Positions 22,900 through 34,600 of a DNA stretch of 64,000 bases are shown here, in pieces. Below the pieces are notes generated by a model. It searched no databases. It had not been told where the DNA came from and saw only the letters and a program-made list of their open reading frames with translations. This DNA comes from Cynocephalus volans. Its lineage: Eukaryota > Chordata > Mammalia > Dermoptera > Cynocephalidae. Both the position numbers and the translations under genes were made by a program. The stretch lies in assembly GCF_027409185.1 (NCBI RefSeq), contig NC_084462.1:184502071-184566070 (forward strand), given 5' to 3'. Position 1 is the stretch's first letter. Every line of letters starts with the position of its first letter.

Positions 22900-25800
22900 A
22901 CTCAGCGGGCTGAGGGCAAGGGGCTGTGAGGGCTGGACCCTGGAGAGGCCAGAGCTGGGTCTGAGCAGGACTCAGACTGTCTTCCTGGAGCGCATGTTGG
23001 CAGCACAGGGCACCGGAGTGCAGAGAGCACGGGGCAGGCCTTGCTGGCGTCCAGCCCTAGGAGGGAACATCTTTATGCCTGTCCACACCCTTAGTTTATG
23101 CACACCGAGGAGGGGCCTAAAGGCCTAGCACTGGGTGAGGGCTTCAAGGACAGGGGAGGCCTCAGGCAAGTGCCACAGTCTGCAGAGGGAGGGGGTTGTG
23201 GGAGGGGGAGCCCCGGGGAGGAGCAGAACTTTCCTGGTGGGGGTGGATGGTAGGATTCCTCAGTGGTCAGCGGTCAGCGGAGCCCAACTTTGCCTTCTCT
23301 GGTTATCCTGGCACCTGGAGCCCAAGTCTGGCTGCACGGTGCTGCATCCAGGCCTCTCCAGACTTCTCCTTGAGGGCAGCCAAGCATGGGCAGAGCAGGA
23401 GCAGGCTGAGGGCATAGGGGTGTGTGCAGAGGGAAGGCTGGGCAGGTGGAGGAGGCCTCAGCTGGTGGGCCCGGAACCCTGCAGTGGCCTCCACTGCCTC
23501 TCCCAGGCTGCACGCTGTCCTGGTGCAGGCAGAACGTTCTGGGCACCAGGCAGCTCGGGGCAAGCAGCTGGAGAGCTAGGTATTCCTGTGCTGGCCTCCC
23601 CCCTGTCCATTTGTTTATGCAACAAGAACCAACCACACCCAGCAGAGTGGGTAAGAGGCAGAGGGGCTTGGTATCAACCTGGCCCCATGATCCTGAGCCA
23701 AGCCAACCCCAGGGGCCAGGTCAGCGCCCCTCCCCACAGTTGCATCCTGGGCTTGGACCAGGTGAGCTGATGGAGGTGAGAGGCCCTGCACCTGGGTGGG
23801 GCTGGGGTCTGCAGGAGTCCAGCTAGGCCCTGACTGGTGCCCAGCTAAGCCTCAGATGGGGGGTGGGCGGGCCTGGACATGGGGTCTGGATGAAGGGAGA
23901 AGCTGGCAGCTGGGGGCTGCAGCTGATGAGGGCGTCCCACCCCACGGGTGGGCAGCATGGGTGAGATGTGCGGGAGAAAGGGTTTGACGCCACATCAGTC
24001 TGTGGCTGAAGTTCTGGAAGGGTTCCAGGAATTGTGTGTGTGTCTGAGTGTGTGTGTGTCTCTGTGAATGTGTCTGTGTGTGTCTGTGTGTGTCACTGAG
24101 TGTGGTTGTATGTGTGTCACTTGCGTGTGTGTGTCTAAGCTGCGTGTCTGGAAAAACTGCTGCGTACCAACTCAGAGGGTGTGGACCCATGGCCCTTGGT
24201 CCCCCTTGGCATTCCCCCCACCGCCCCTGTTGCCTTGGCAGCAGGAAGCAACAGCGGGGAAGACCAGGAAGGGACTTCATCACCCTGGTTTTCAAGGGGG
24301 GGCCTCCCCGCTGGACAGGGTAGGGTTGAAGTCCAGAGTGTGGGGAAGGAGCCATCCCTAGAGTGGGGTGGGTGGAGAGGAGGACAAGGACCAGGTCATT
24401 GCTCCCACCTACCACAGCAAATGTCCCTGCTGTGACAGCAGCAAAGCCCAGGAGCCCTAGGGTGGGGGGGGGGGGCAGACAGAGACATGGGCAGACCTGT
24501 GCTCTGAGAGAGACCACATATGCACACGTGCACACGAACCTGAGACACCCCGGATAGACACACCCACGTGGTTATGCCTGCAGACACCCGGACTCACACG
24601 TACGCGTCCGGGCACCCCGGAATACACCATCCTGGTGGAGGTGGAGGCAGTGCCGGGTCCCCCCTCGCCACCCCTGCCTCCACCCAGCACACACCCCTGA
24701 TAGGGCAGCTCGTGCCCTTCTTGCTAAACAGCAAGGTGGTGTGTGGGTGCGTGTGGCCTGGCCCGGGGACCTGCAGCCACAGAGACCCCTCCCCAAAAGC
24801 GTGCTGGGCCCTCTCTGGCTGCTCCTGTCACTGGTGCTGGCCTTCTTCTCCCGCGTGTGCTGCCTTTGCCTCCCTCTGTGCCTGTCTGTGCACTTCTGTG
24901 TCCCTGGCTGTGTCTGTCCCTGCGTCCTCTTCTGTCTCTCGCACTCTCTCTCATCCCAGCTGCTCTCCGGACCACGGAGCCAGGAGATGGATGAGGGAAG
25001 GCGGGAACCGCCCTCCTGTTCCTGGCTCGCCCATATGGGGCCCAGGCCGAGGAGACGCCAAAGGATGGGTGGGGGCCTTAACTCCAGAAGCCACACCTTG
25101 GTGCCCCTGTGCCGGGCAGAGAGGGCAGGTGTACCCAGACATAAGACTGGGTCTCAAGGCTGTCCAGGTTGGACACTGGGGTTTCCACTGTTGCAGGGCA
25201 TGTGGGCACCCACTCTAGAGGCCCCAGCCAATGAGGGGTTTCAGAAGAGGGTGGGAGGGCTGCGATGTGCTTTCGCAGAATGTCCCTGCAGACCCCGGGA
25301 CTTGCGGAGCCCCACTGGGGGGAGGAACTGTGGCCTCAGCACTGTGGCCTCCTCCAGGGAGGAGGGTGGTGACTGGAGAGAGGTGTGGGGGACAGGATGT
25401 GGCCTTGGGCTGGATGTGTGGATGTGGGGACTCTCTGGAGTGTGGCCTCTGTGCTGGGCACATGGCGCCTCGGTCCTCCTAAAACCCTGGGAGGTCCTAC
25501 CCTCACCCCAAGCCGGGGTCTAGTCAGGGGCACATGGGTCAGGGGTCTTGAGAGGGAGGAGCCACGGCTTCCCTTCCCTCCCTTGGTGCCAGCCCTGAGG
25601 TGGGGACGTGGGCTTTAGGAAGGGAAGGTGAGGCCAGAAGTGCGGTCGGGGCCAAACACCGGCCAGGGGGAGGCCAGGGGCTCGTGGGGCCCCCGAGGAG
25701 GGTGGTCTCCAGCACCCTTTGCAGGGTTGGGGCCTGGACAGGTCCAGAGATGACGTTTTGTTTTTCAAGATGGGTGTGTTGAGGGGAGATGAGGACACTG

Positions 25801-26100
25801 GTAACGAGGTGGCTGGAGGAAGGGAGCGTGGGCCTGGGAGGAGGGACAGCAAAGCCATGTGCTGGGGGAGGGTGGGAGGCAGACCATGGAGCACCACAGA
25901 GCAGGAGGCGAAGGCGTGACCGAGAAGGGGGACACTCACTTCACGCAGCGGACATAGGGAGAGAGAGGGGTGGCCTGGCTGATAATGATCAGGAGCACAG
26001 GCTGCTAGGCAAGGACAGTGCTCCATGACAAAGAGGGATAAGGGAGCTGGGACTCACCCAGGCTGAGGCCTGGGCAGAAAGACGGCCGGGAGCCCCGCCA
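22900..26100. other. CRIP2-CRIP1 intergenic DNA, no gene seen
   Basis: This is GC-rich sequence with scattered low-complexity tracts: a TG-rich repeat at 24030-24145 and a poly-G run near 24461-24475. No coding exon, RNA gene or recognisable transposon could be supported. Open frames lack splice context and conserved domains. Confidence 0.5.
24030..24145 (+). repeat. Imperfect (TG)n microsatellite
   Basis: The tract is composed of short gtgtgtgtct, gagtgtgt and gaatgtgtctg blocks with interruptions such as cactgagtgtggttg. It is a decayed dinucleotide repeat and a source of spurious Cys/Val-rich frames. Confidence 0.9.
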
Positions 26101-27185
26101 GCCCGTGCTCCCCGAGGCTGCAGGCAGAAGACGAGCCTGTGGTCTCTGCGGGCCACCGCCAGCCCGCCAGCCGCCATTCTGCGGGCCGGCTGGGGCGGGG
26201 CGGCCGGTCTCCGCCTGGCACCGGGGAGGCGCAGGGCCAGCGTCCGCCTTACCTGGGCGGCGGACTTGGACCGCTCGGGCCCGCTCAGGCGCTGCCCGCG
26301 GAGATAAGGACCCCTCCCCCGGCCCGGGCCGGGGCATCTCCAGGACGGCCTGGGTGTGGCCGCTCCTTCCTCCTCCCGACCCAGTCCCCCAGCCGTCGCA
26401 GCTGATCGGTCCCCAAGCTGAAGTTCCGTTGTCCTCCGCCCCTGGCTCGGAGTCCCTTCTTCCGAATTCCCCGGGGACGTTCCCACTGCGGTCCGCTGGG
26501 ATTCCCCGAGAGCGGCAGGGACTGGGGGAGCTGGCAGAGGCCTGGACGCCCCGCGGGGGTGCGGGGGCTGGGAGTGCGGGCCACCAGGCTGCAACTCTCC
26601 CGGCGTGTGTCTCCAGCCCACTGTTTGGGGAAAGTCGGGGGCAAAGTGTGCGGGGAGAAAGTTCTTGCACGCTAATTTGCATCTGTTTGCATTTTAGAGG
26701 TGACTCGTCCCCTCCCTGGCTCCGGCAGAATTTAGGATTCCAGCAGGTGCCGCCGGCGGGATGGCGCTGTGGGGTGGGGCGCGCCTCACCGCTCCGGGGG
26801 AGCCCCTTGCCCCAGACCCTGGACCCGGGCGACTTCAGCGCCCCGGGCGAGGGCGGCGCTTGGACTCTCGGGAGCATCCCCGCCCCCGCAGCGAGTCCCC
26901 GCGGACCCCGTGCGCCCCCGCGCCCGCGGATCGGTCCTCGGCCAGGCCCGAGTCACGCCCAGGGGAGGGGGTGGAACAGATGACTTTTCTTGGCCGGTCG
27001 GCCTGGATCCGAGGTCCCGGGGGTCCAAGTCCCCGACTCAGGGGGCGGGGCGCGACGGGCGGGGCTTCAGAGGGGCGGGGTCCCGGGGTTCCTGAAAGGC
27101 GCGGACCCGCGGGACCCACCCAGTCTCGCGCCGACCGGCCGCTCCCGCCCCAGCCGCAGCCGCCTGCCCCGGACCCGCCGCCGCC
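26100..27185 (+). promoter_or_regulatory. CRIP1: CRIP1 CpG-island promoter and 5'UTR
   Basis: CpG-rich sequence begins near 26080 and runs past the CRIP1 start codon to about 27680. GC boxes cluster at 27040-27080 (gggcggggc, aggggcggggtc). An octamer motif ATTTGCAT lies at 26675-26682, about 0.5 kb upstream of the ATG. No TATA box is obvious near the coding start, and the exact start site and any upstream untranslated exon cannot be fixed. Confidence 0.65.
26675..26682 (+). promoter_or_regulatory. Octamer motif ATTTGCAT upstream of CRIP1
   Basis: This is an exact POU/OCT octamer about 0.5 kb upstream of the CRIP1 start codon in otherwise GC-rich sequence, followed by a near-copy (tgtttgcatttt). 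Octamers drive immunoglobulin and other B-cell promoters. Function here is only a guess. Confidence 0.35.
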
Positions 27186-28388
27186 ATGCCCAAGTGCCCC
27201 AAGTGCCACAGGGAGGTGTACTTCGGTGAGCGCGCGCGCCCGCCTGCCACGCGGCCCGACGCAGCCCGTTAGCCGTGCCCGCATCCACCTGGCGTGCGGG
27301 CGGAGACCCCCGCGCCCGATGGTCCCGCTGTCTCTGTCTCTGTGTCTTCCCGCCTCTGGATCCTGCCGTCTGTCCGCTTCTCTGTCCCCCAGCTCTGTGA
27401 GTCCCGTCTGGGTCTCCCCGCCTCTGGCTTCCGCCGTCTCTCTCGCCTCCTCTCGGGCGCGCCCTGGGCCAGGACCCCGCGCAGTAGAAGGAACGCGGGG
27501 TTGGGGCCGCCCCTCCCGGCGCTAAGCAGAAACAGACGCGGAAACCGACGCCCGGGGCGCGATCCCAGGGCGCGCTGGGTCCCGGGCGCCGCCTTCCCGC
27601 CCCGCACGCGCGCCCCGGGGCCCACCCGCGGGAGGGGCGGGAGGAAGCGGGAAGTCCCCGGTCCTTGGATGCGGAGAGGGGTGCCTGCAGGCTCCAGTCC
27701 ACCCCGGTCACCGGCGCAAAGGCCGAAGGGGCCCCCTCTCCTCCTCTTCCAGCCCAGCCAGCCCTCAGGGGCACGGCCCGGGGCCCGCACTTACAAGTGC
27801 CTCAGAAGGCAGCGACCCCTCCCGTTTGTTTGGCTGCACTGGCCTGAGCGGACTGGAGGTGGCCTCCCAACCCCTGGGGCGCACGGGCCGGCTGAGACCT
27901 TAGGGTGGGCTGCCAGGGTGAGAGAATGCCTGCGTGGGTGGCGGGGCCCTGAGCGGAAGTGGCTGCAGGAGGCGGGTGTACCCTGTGTTCCCAGAGCAGG
28001 GTCTCATGGGGGGCCTGTCTATACCTCTGCAGCTGAGCGGGTGACCTCCCTAGGCAAGGACTGGCATCGGCCCTGTCTGAAGTGTGAGAAATGTGGGAAG
28101 ACCCTGACCTCAGGGGGCCATGCCGAGGTAGGGAGAGGCCCGGGTGGGGTGGGTGGGGGGAGGGGCATGGGGGTGAGGCACCTCCTCAGGACCCTTCTCT
28201 CTGCAGCATGAAGGCAAGCCCTACTGCAACCACCCCTGCTACTCGGCCATGTTCGGGCCCAAAGGTATGCTCCCTGTGACCCCGGACCCAGCCCCCATAG
28301 CCTGCCACCCCTAACCTGTTGACTGTTTTTCCTCATTTTCTCTGTAGGCTTTGGGCGGGGTGGAGCTGAGAGTCACACCTTCAAGTAA
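27186..28388 (+). CDS. CRIP1: CRIP1, cysteine-rich intestinal protein 1 (single LIM domain, 77 aa)
   Basis: CRIP1 is a small LIM-only zinc protein of gut, immune and other cells, implicated in zinc handling and transcriptional co-regulation. It is one LIM domain plus a short glycine-rich tail. Coding exons are 27186-27225, 28033-28127, 28207-28264 and 28348-28388 (TAA 28386-28388), giving 234 nt and 77 residues, the same length as human CRIP1. The ATG has an ideal context (gccgccATG). Zinc ligands C4, C7, H25, C28, C31, C34, C52 and C56 are all present. The tail is [12 protein letters not shown]. The 95-nt and 58-nt internal exons match those of both CRIP2 LIM modules, showing common origin. 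Residues 8-9 are H-R and residue 58 is S, positions where I recall N-K and A in human. An intron (28395-28525) follows within the 3'UTR. Confidence 0.97.
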
Positions 28389-28660
28389 GCCCAGGTATAT
28401 CCACTGTCCCCAGCCTCTCCCAGCCCATCCCACCCTCAGGATGGGGATGTCCCCCTCCGTCTCCCTGCCCCTGCGGGCGGGGGTGGAGACTGCACTCACA
28501 TCTGTCCTTGTCTCTCTGTGCACAGGTTGTGAAGACCTCGTCCCTGGCCACCCGCTGGGCCACTGCTGCCTAAGCAGATGCCAGGCCTTACCTGCAGACA
28601 CCCAGGGCTCCCCTGTAGCCCCTCGTGCCCACAATAAACCCGAACACTTGGAACTTCTTG
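28389..28660 (+). other. CRIP1: CRIP1 3'UTR, UTR intron and polyadenylation signal
   Basis: After the stop the exon continues to 28394 (cccag) and is followed by a donor gtatat. An acceptor cacag at 28521-28525 opens a final untranslated exon from 28526. AATAAA lies at 28633-28638, so cleavage is expected near 28655. The terminal-exon splice sits only 6 nt after the stop codon, too close to trigger nonsense-mediated decay. Confidence 0.8.
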
Positions 28661-30660
28661 TGTGTGCGCTTGCGCGGGCCTGTGCGCTGGGGGCGTGGTC
28701 TAGGGGAGCTGCCCAGGGGAGCTGCCCAGGGCTTCTGCCCCCAGGCTCTGCCAGGGGCACCTGCTCTTCCTGCTGCAGCAGGCTCTGCTGCCCGCTGCCT
28801 TCTTAAGGAGCTCATCCACCACAGGCCAGAGCCCCCCGCCCCCGCTGTCACTCAGAACCTACCTCTCCGACTGGCAGACCCACGAGATGCCTCTGAGCCC
28901 TCCTCGGCATTTCCGCGACGGGGCGAGGGAGGCTTTGCAGGCTGGGGCCAAAGGGTCAGCAGGAACTTGAGGCCTGGGAGGCAGGTCTGGCAGCGGGTCA
29001 GAGGGTGATGCAGCTGCGGCTTGTGCTGGTTCCGTTTTTGAGAAGCTTGGGGGAATCACCGTGGGGACTTCTTGCCTGACCCCTTCCCACTTCCTGCTGC
29101 CCCACCCCTGTCCCTGTTCTCCCGCCGCTACCCTGCCAGACCAGGCTGTGTTTCCCCAGGGCCGTGCTGGTGCTGTGGCTGCTCAGCCCGTGACCCCAAT
29201 TCCACATCCCATGTTTGCCCCCATGTGCCCCCACGTGCCAGGGACTTACCAAGGGGCGTGGTGCTCCAGTGGGAAGTGTGAGTCCTGACTGTATAGCAAC
29301 TGGTTGGGAGCTTTCCGGAAACTCCCTTGACCACTCAGACAGCAGCTGCAGACTGGGCCTCCCTCAGACCCCACCTTCTCCCTCATTGGCCACTCAGCCC
29401 TCCCAGGACCCAGCTGATCTAGAGACCCCCGAAGGGCCCTCTCAGCCATGCACATGGCCTGCCTTAGGGCTTTGGTGGATGTACTGAGGCCTGAGCTGGA
29501 AGGGTAGTCGAGAGTGGCCTGGAGGGTGGAGTATGTGTGCGTGAGTGGGTGATTCAAGGAGTTCCAAGAGGTGGGGGCCATGGGATGGGGCCAGGGGAGG
29601 AGGGAGCAGAGGACGCTAAGGACAACTGGCACTGCAGAGTGGGGAGCAGGTGCACAAAGGAAATCCGAAATCCACCTTGAGCATGGGGGGTGGGCAGTGC
29701 TGAATAAGGCTGCAGAGATGCCCTACCCCCTCTCCCCATGACCCCGGCTCCTGCAGCCCCTGCCCTGCCCGTGTATTCCCTGATCTGTCCCTGTGGCCCC
29801 CCACTCCTGTGGTTCCTGCCCTACCCCTGTTTCTCTTCACCCCTGTGGCTACTGCCCCCTCACGGCCCTCACCCCCTGCCCTCATACCCAAGGCTCCCAT
29901 CCCAGTGACTGCCAGCCCCTGTGGCTCCTGCCCCCACGTGGCTCACAGTCCAGGTTGGAGGCTAACTTGGGGTCAACTGTCAGAGAGGTGAGGCCTGCAG
30001 GAAAAGTGGGGGTAAGCCAGGCCTCAGGTGGAGGAGGAAGTCATGCCAGGCAGAAGCACAGCAGGTGCGAAGTCCGTGAGAGGGAAAGTACCAGTGAATC
30101 AGGAACCAGCACGGGAGGGGTAAGGAATGCGGTCTGCAGGGCTGCGGGGCGCTATGGAGGGACTAGCTGGAGGGTGGCCAGAAAGGCCTTTGGGCTGCGT
30201 GGAGAAGGGAGGCAGGACCAGACTGGAGGCCTGGAGGGGAAGGCTGGGGACGGGTGAGTGCAGCAGGCAGCAGCATCCCCACGCTGGCCGAGGGGCAGGC
30301 TCTTGGGCTGGGGACCTTGGAGGAGGTGCGCTGAGGGCTGCTGCCCTCGGGTCCGGCTGGGTGTGGCCGTTTGGTAGCCGCTGACGCTCAGGGGAAGGCG
30401 AGGATACAAGAGAAATGGCCACTGGGGCTGGGGCGCCCGGAGGCGTGGGGCCCAGGAGGCACCTGGGGTGGGGGTCGAGGTAAGGGCTGCCTCAGAGGAG
30501 GTCGGGTATGGGAGGACCGAGGTGAGGACTGGGAGGGAGGTGGCCCCGCGCTTCCTGCGGCCGCGGAGCGCACGGAGAGGTTCCGGGGAGGACCGAGTCT
30601 CTTCTCCTTCCCCGTGCCTCTCTCTCGATTTTTCTCCTCCTCCTCTTCCGCCTTCCTCTG
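28661..30660. other. CRIP1-TEDC1 intergenic DNA, no gene seen
   Basis: This is GC-rich unique-looking sequence. A stretch near 29740-29940 has repeated cctgcc/cccctgtggctcctgcc words, suggesting an old simple-repeat or minisatellite. No exon, RNA gene or transposon could be supported. Confidence 0.5.
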
Positions 30661-30671
30661 CCCCGTCTTCT

Positions 30672-30790
30672 TTACAGCTCTATTGAGGTATAATCTACAT
30701 ACCATAAAATGCAGCCGACGTAACTGCGCACCCAGAGTTTTGACAAACACACAGCTGTCAACCGTGCGCACAATGCAGTTCTAGACGCCC
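30672..30790 (+). mobile_element. Decayed L1M 3'-end fragment at the edge of the TEDC1 promoter
   Basis: The text attgaggtataatctacat (about 30684-30702) and accataaaatgcag right after it resemble the conserved L1M/L1ME 3' region. It grades into CpG-rich promoter DNA, where further L1 sequence may have become GC-enriched. Boundaries are approximate. Confidence 0.55.
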
Positions 30791-31689
30791 TCCGCGCGCC
30801 CGTCTGCGGCCGCTCCCGCCCCTGTCCGGGCGACCAGCGCCCTGCTCCGTCTGTGCGTGCGCTTGGTCTGGACATTGCATACGAACAGGACCTTGCATCA
30901 CGGTCCCCGCGCCCGGCACGGCCCAGAGGCGGCCTCGCGGACCGCTCCCTGTGGCTGATGGCACTAAAGCGCGGGGAGCCGCCGTGTCCCGGCCTTCGTG
31001 CGAACGCCCCTCGCAGCGCTGCGTGCACGGCCAACAGCTGAGGTCTAACTCCGGAAGAAACGGCCGGGCTGCTTGGCGGGGTGGCGGGGGGCAGAGGCTA
31101 CGGCCGGGACGGACGGAGCGGCTGGGCTCTGCAGGGGGGGACTCGGGACGGGGCTTCGGACGGCTCACTTTTCCGGGAGCCCCCGCTCACATCTGCAGTG
31201 CTGAGCTGTCGGGGGCGCGGCGGGGGCGGCCCTCACCTGGGTGCCGGGGCTGCCCATCGCCGTCGGGGCCGAGAGTGGCCTGCCCGGGTCTGTGCGGCCG
31301 CGGCCCTCCGGGGCCCCAGGGGGCGCTGTCGGACGCGTGCGCACTCAGCGACCCCGCGTCTGCGGAGCCCTCCCCGCAGTTGCTAGGTTGCCAGTGGCGT
31401 GAGGCCCTGATTGGTGAGGTCTAGGTCGGGTGTCGCGGTGATTGGACCGGCGAGGGCGGACTCCGCGGATCTGTCAACACCGAGGGCACCGCCCAGAACA
31501 CGGAAGTGCCTCCTCACGGGACGGAACAGACCGCACTCAAACGCCAGGGGCGCCACTCATTGGGCTGGAGCCGCGAAGCGGGTCCCAGCGGGCGCGGTGA
31601 TTGGACACGGGGACGCAGCCCGCGCGGTGACTGGTCGCTGGGCGCGGCCGGCAGTGGCGGGCGATCCGAGGAAGGCTAGTGCTGGGGGC
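30780..31689 (+). promoter_or_regulatory. TEDC1: TEDC1 CpG-island promoter with CCAAT-box array
   Basis: CpG-dense sequence runs from about 30780 to 31900 around the TEDC1 start. Four inverted CCAAT boxes (ATTGG) lie at 31410-31414, 31441-31445, 31559-31563 and 31600-31604, with a degenerate fifth (ACTGG) near 31630. An ETS-type site, CGGAAGTG, starts at 31501. This NF-Y/ETS, TATA-less layout is typical of cell-cycle and housekeeping promoters, in keeping with a centriole gene. A CTCF-like motif sits at its upstream side (31314-31328). Confidence 0.7.
31314..31328 (+). promoter_or_regulatory. CTCF-like site upstream of TEDC1
   Basis: The motif ccccagggggcgctg matches the CTCF core (CCASNAGGGGGCGCTG) with a single core difference, in + orientation. 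It lies about 360 bp upstream of the TEDC1 start codon within the CpG island. Confidence 0.6.
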
Positions 31690-34600
31690 ATGGGGAGGCG
31701 GCGGCGCCGGGTGGACCGGACGGCCGGGGCCGGAGCGGGGGCCCTGCCTGAAGCCATCGCCGCGCTGAGTCGGTCGCTGCCCGCCGGGCCCAGTCCCGAG
31801 ATCTTCCGCCGCGCCAAGTTCGATCGTCCGGAGGCGGTGTGGACCGCGGGGCCGGGCGGGGGCCCCGGCGGACGCAAGGGGGCGGGCCGGCTCCGCTGAC
31901 AGCCCCCTTTTTATTTCCCGCAGGCCCCCGCGCTCTGGCGGCTTCTCTTCCGTGTGCTATACCCGCTCCCGGCGGACGGAGCCTCGGCCTCGCCCTCCCC
32001 GGGTAAGCCCCGACCCCAGGTCAAGCCCCGCCCCAGTATGCTCTGCTCCGCCCACCGGGGGTGGTGACACTGGCCCCGCCCACTCCCGTGACGTTCTGTT
32101 CCGGCATGCCCCGCCCTCCAGGGCAAACCCCGCCCACTCAGGGTAAGCCCCGCCCCTGCAAGCTCTGCCCCGCCTACCGGGTCGGTAGCGCTGGCCCCGG
32201 CCAGCCCCGTAAGCCTCGACCCCGGTTAGCCCCTGGCCTAATTCGAGGCCCCGCCCTCTGATTGTCCCCTCTGAGGCGGGTCTCTGCTTGGGGTTCGTCC
32301 GGGGCGGTCTATGGAGGGGTCCAGGTGGTGTAACCTCCAGGCGGCGACCCCCTGAGCTGGTGGTCTCCTACCCCAGAGGCCCAAGCCCGCTTGGTGAAGT
32401 CAGCGCTGCGCGCCCAGGGCTACCCGAGAACTGCGCTGGCGCAGATCCCCGAGGACGGCTCCCAGGGCAGCCGGGAGCTGCTGCTGGCTGTGTCTTGGCT
32501 TCTGGCCCGAGGACCCCTTCTCGAGCGGCTGTTGGCCCAGACCCGCGTGCAGCTGGGCGACGAGATGCCAGTGTGCGAGGTGGGTGTGGGCAGAGGGAGA
32601 GCCGGCCCCGCCCTCGCCGGAAGCCCTGGAGTCTCTCCATGGGCTCAAGTTCTGTGGCCAGAGCAACGGCAACCTGGGTCCCCCCACCTGCCCCGTGTCT
32701 TCCGCTTTGATCCTCAGGACAGCTTTGTGCCGGGCTCTCCGGCTGCCCCGCTGAGGATGCCGAGACTGGTCCTATGCTGGGAGCACCTTTATTCTTGCCT
32801 CCACTGCCCTCCTTGCCCGGGCCCCTCCTTCGGGGCAGGGTGGGGTGTGGGAGCAGGGCCTGACCCTTGCCCCTTTCCAGTGTAAGGTCCTGGCCAGCTC
32901 TGGCCCATCGGCGCCCCATGTGGAAGCAGAAGGCCCTGTGGACATCCGCCGAGTGCAGTGGCTGATGGGACAGCTACGGTTCCGGTGGCGACACCTGCTC
33001 TGCAGTCAGCAAGAGCAGTGCTCTCTCCTGAGCAAGGTAGAGCAGGCACATGGCTTTCCACCAGGGGCCAGTTATCCTGGCTACCCGCCACCCTAGCTCC
33101 CTGCAGCCCCACACAGCCCGCTCTGTCTGCCTGCTTTTAGCCCGTCTTGCTAGGCTCATCTTGGGCTGGGGCCCAGGCTTTTGGCTGGGTGTGGGCCTTC
33201 CCAGGCCTGGCTGGGGCTGGTGGGGGTTGGGTACTGCCCTGGGGTGGCTCCAGGTGGTCCAGGTGGGGGGCCCAGGGCAGGACGGAGCTGGGCAGTGTTG
33301 GGGCAGGGGCCAGTGGGTGGACAGGTTCTCAGCCCCACTGGAAGGGCAGAAACTGGGCATCAGAGAGCCCACAGTGTTGGCTTCTTGTCCCCAGTAGTCA
33401 CTAAGCACTGGAATGGGCTCCATGCCATGGGGGAGCCACTGACTCCTGGACACTTGAGAGGGAGGAAGGCACCCACCCACCACATCCTGGTGTGGGCTGA
33501 TTTGGGGGTGGTGGGCAGCTCCCGCAGGGGCTTCTGAAGGCCAGTAGGGGTCAGCTGCAGGGACACAGGTGGCCAGGGGTATGCCCGGTGTGAAGTCAGG
33601 GCTGATGGGAGGCCGGATGGTGGCCACAGGCAGGGCTCCTTGGTGCTGAGACACCCCCCCACCCCCGCAGCCCTGCCCTGGGCAGAGGGTCTGTTGCTCA
33701 GTCTGCCTTTCCTGGGACCACTCACTCCCTCTTGTCTGGCCTTGGCTCCAGCCACCTTACCTGCTCGGGACATGCTCACCTGTTAAACCTCTGTCCCTCC
33801 CTGCCCGCCTTGGCAGTCGCTCTCTGTCCCCACCATTGGCCTCACTGGACCGCTGTGCCAGTTCAGAGGCTGTTCTTCCCCCTACTCATGCCTGCAAGGG
33901 AGGTCTGAACCTTCCAGAGCCTGGCACTTGACAAGCCAAGGGGGGAAGCAGGGTGCCCTATTCCACCCCCACCTTCCCTCCTGAGATTGCCTGGTACCCC
34001 TACCTCTGCAGGGGGCCCCCTAGTGGGCCCTGGGCACTGGGCCAGACCCCTAGTGGTGCTGACAGCAGTCTTGAGCCTGCCCTGCCCAGCTGTGGCCCTC
34101 TCTGAGTCCCGTTTCCTCACCTGCACTGTGGGCTCCGAAGGCCAGCCTCACTGGACCAACCAGTGGAGGCCCAGTGCTGTGGGGAGGTACCCACCCCCTC
34201 AGCCTGGGATTTGCATGCCTGTTTCAGATCCACGTGTACACCCGAGGCTGCCACAGTGACCGGAGCTTTGGCCATCTGTCTGTTGCTGAAACTGAGATGC
34301 TCAGGGACCCAGAGGGTGGCCAGCAGGTAAGGGCTGGCAAGGGGCTGTGGTGAGTTCTGCAGATGGTGAGGAGGTACCTGTTGAGGAGGACCTGGGGCAG
34401 TTGTTGGGCTTTGAGCTATGGGTGTCTCTTGGTGTTTGCCAAGCTCACCATCATTGCTGGGGTGGGTGACAGGTCTGTCCTCCGGGCCTCTCCAGCCCCA
34501 TGGACCATCCACCTTTCCGGGAATCCAGACCAGGGGCTGTGTGTGCATGTCCTCTGTGGCTGGGCATGGCCAGGATTCAGGGGACATAGGTGGGCCAGGT

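Noticed and set aside
24048-24361. Cys/Val-rich frames across the TG repeat
   Set aside because: The composition is produced by the (TG)n microsatellite.
31837-31899. Continuation of the TEDC1 exon 1 frame past 31836 to a stop at 31899
   Set aside because: A good donor (gaggcg/gtgtgg) and the next acceptor at 31923 give a protein matching the TEDC1 family. The unspliced read-through ends at once in GC-rich sequence.
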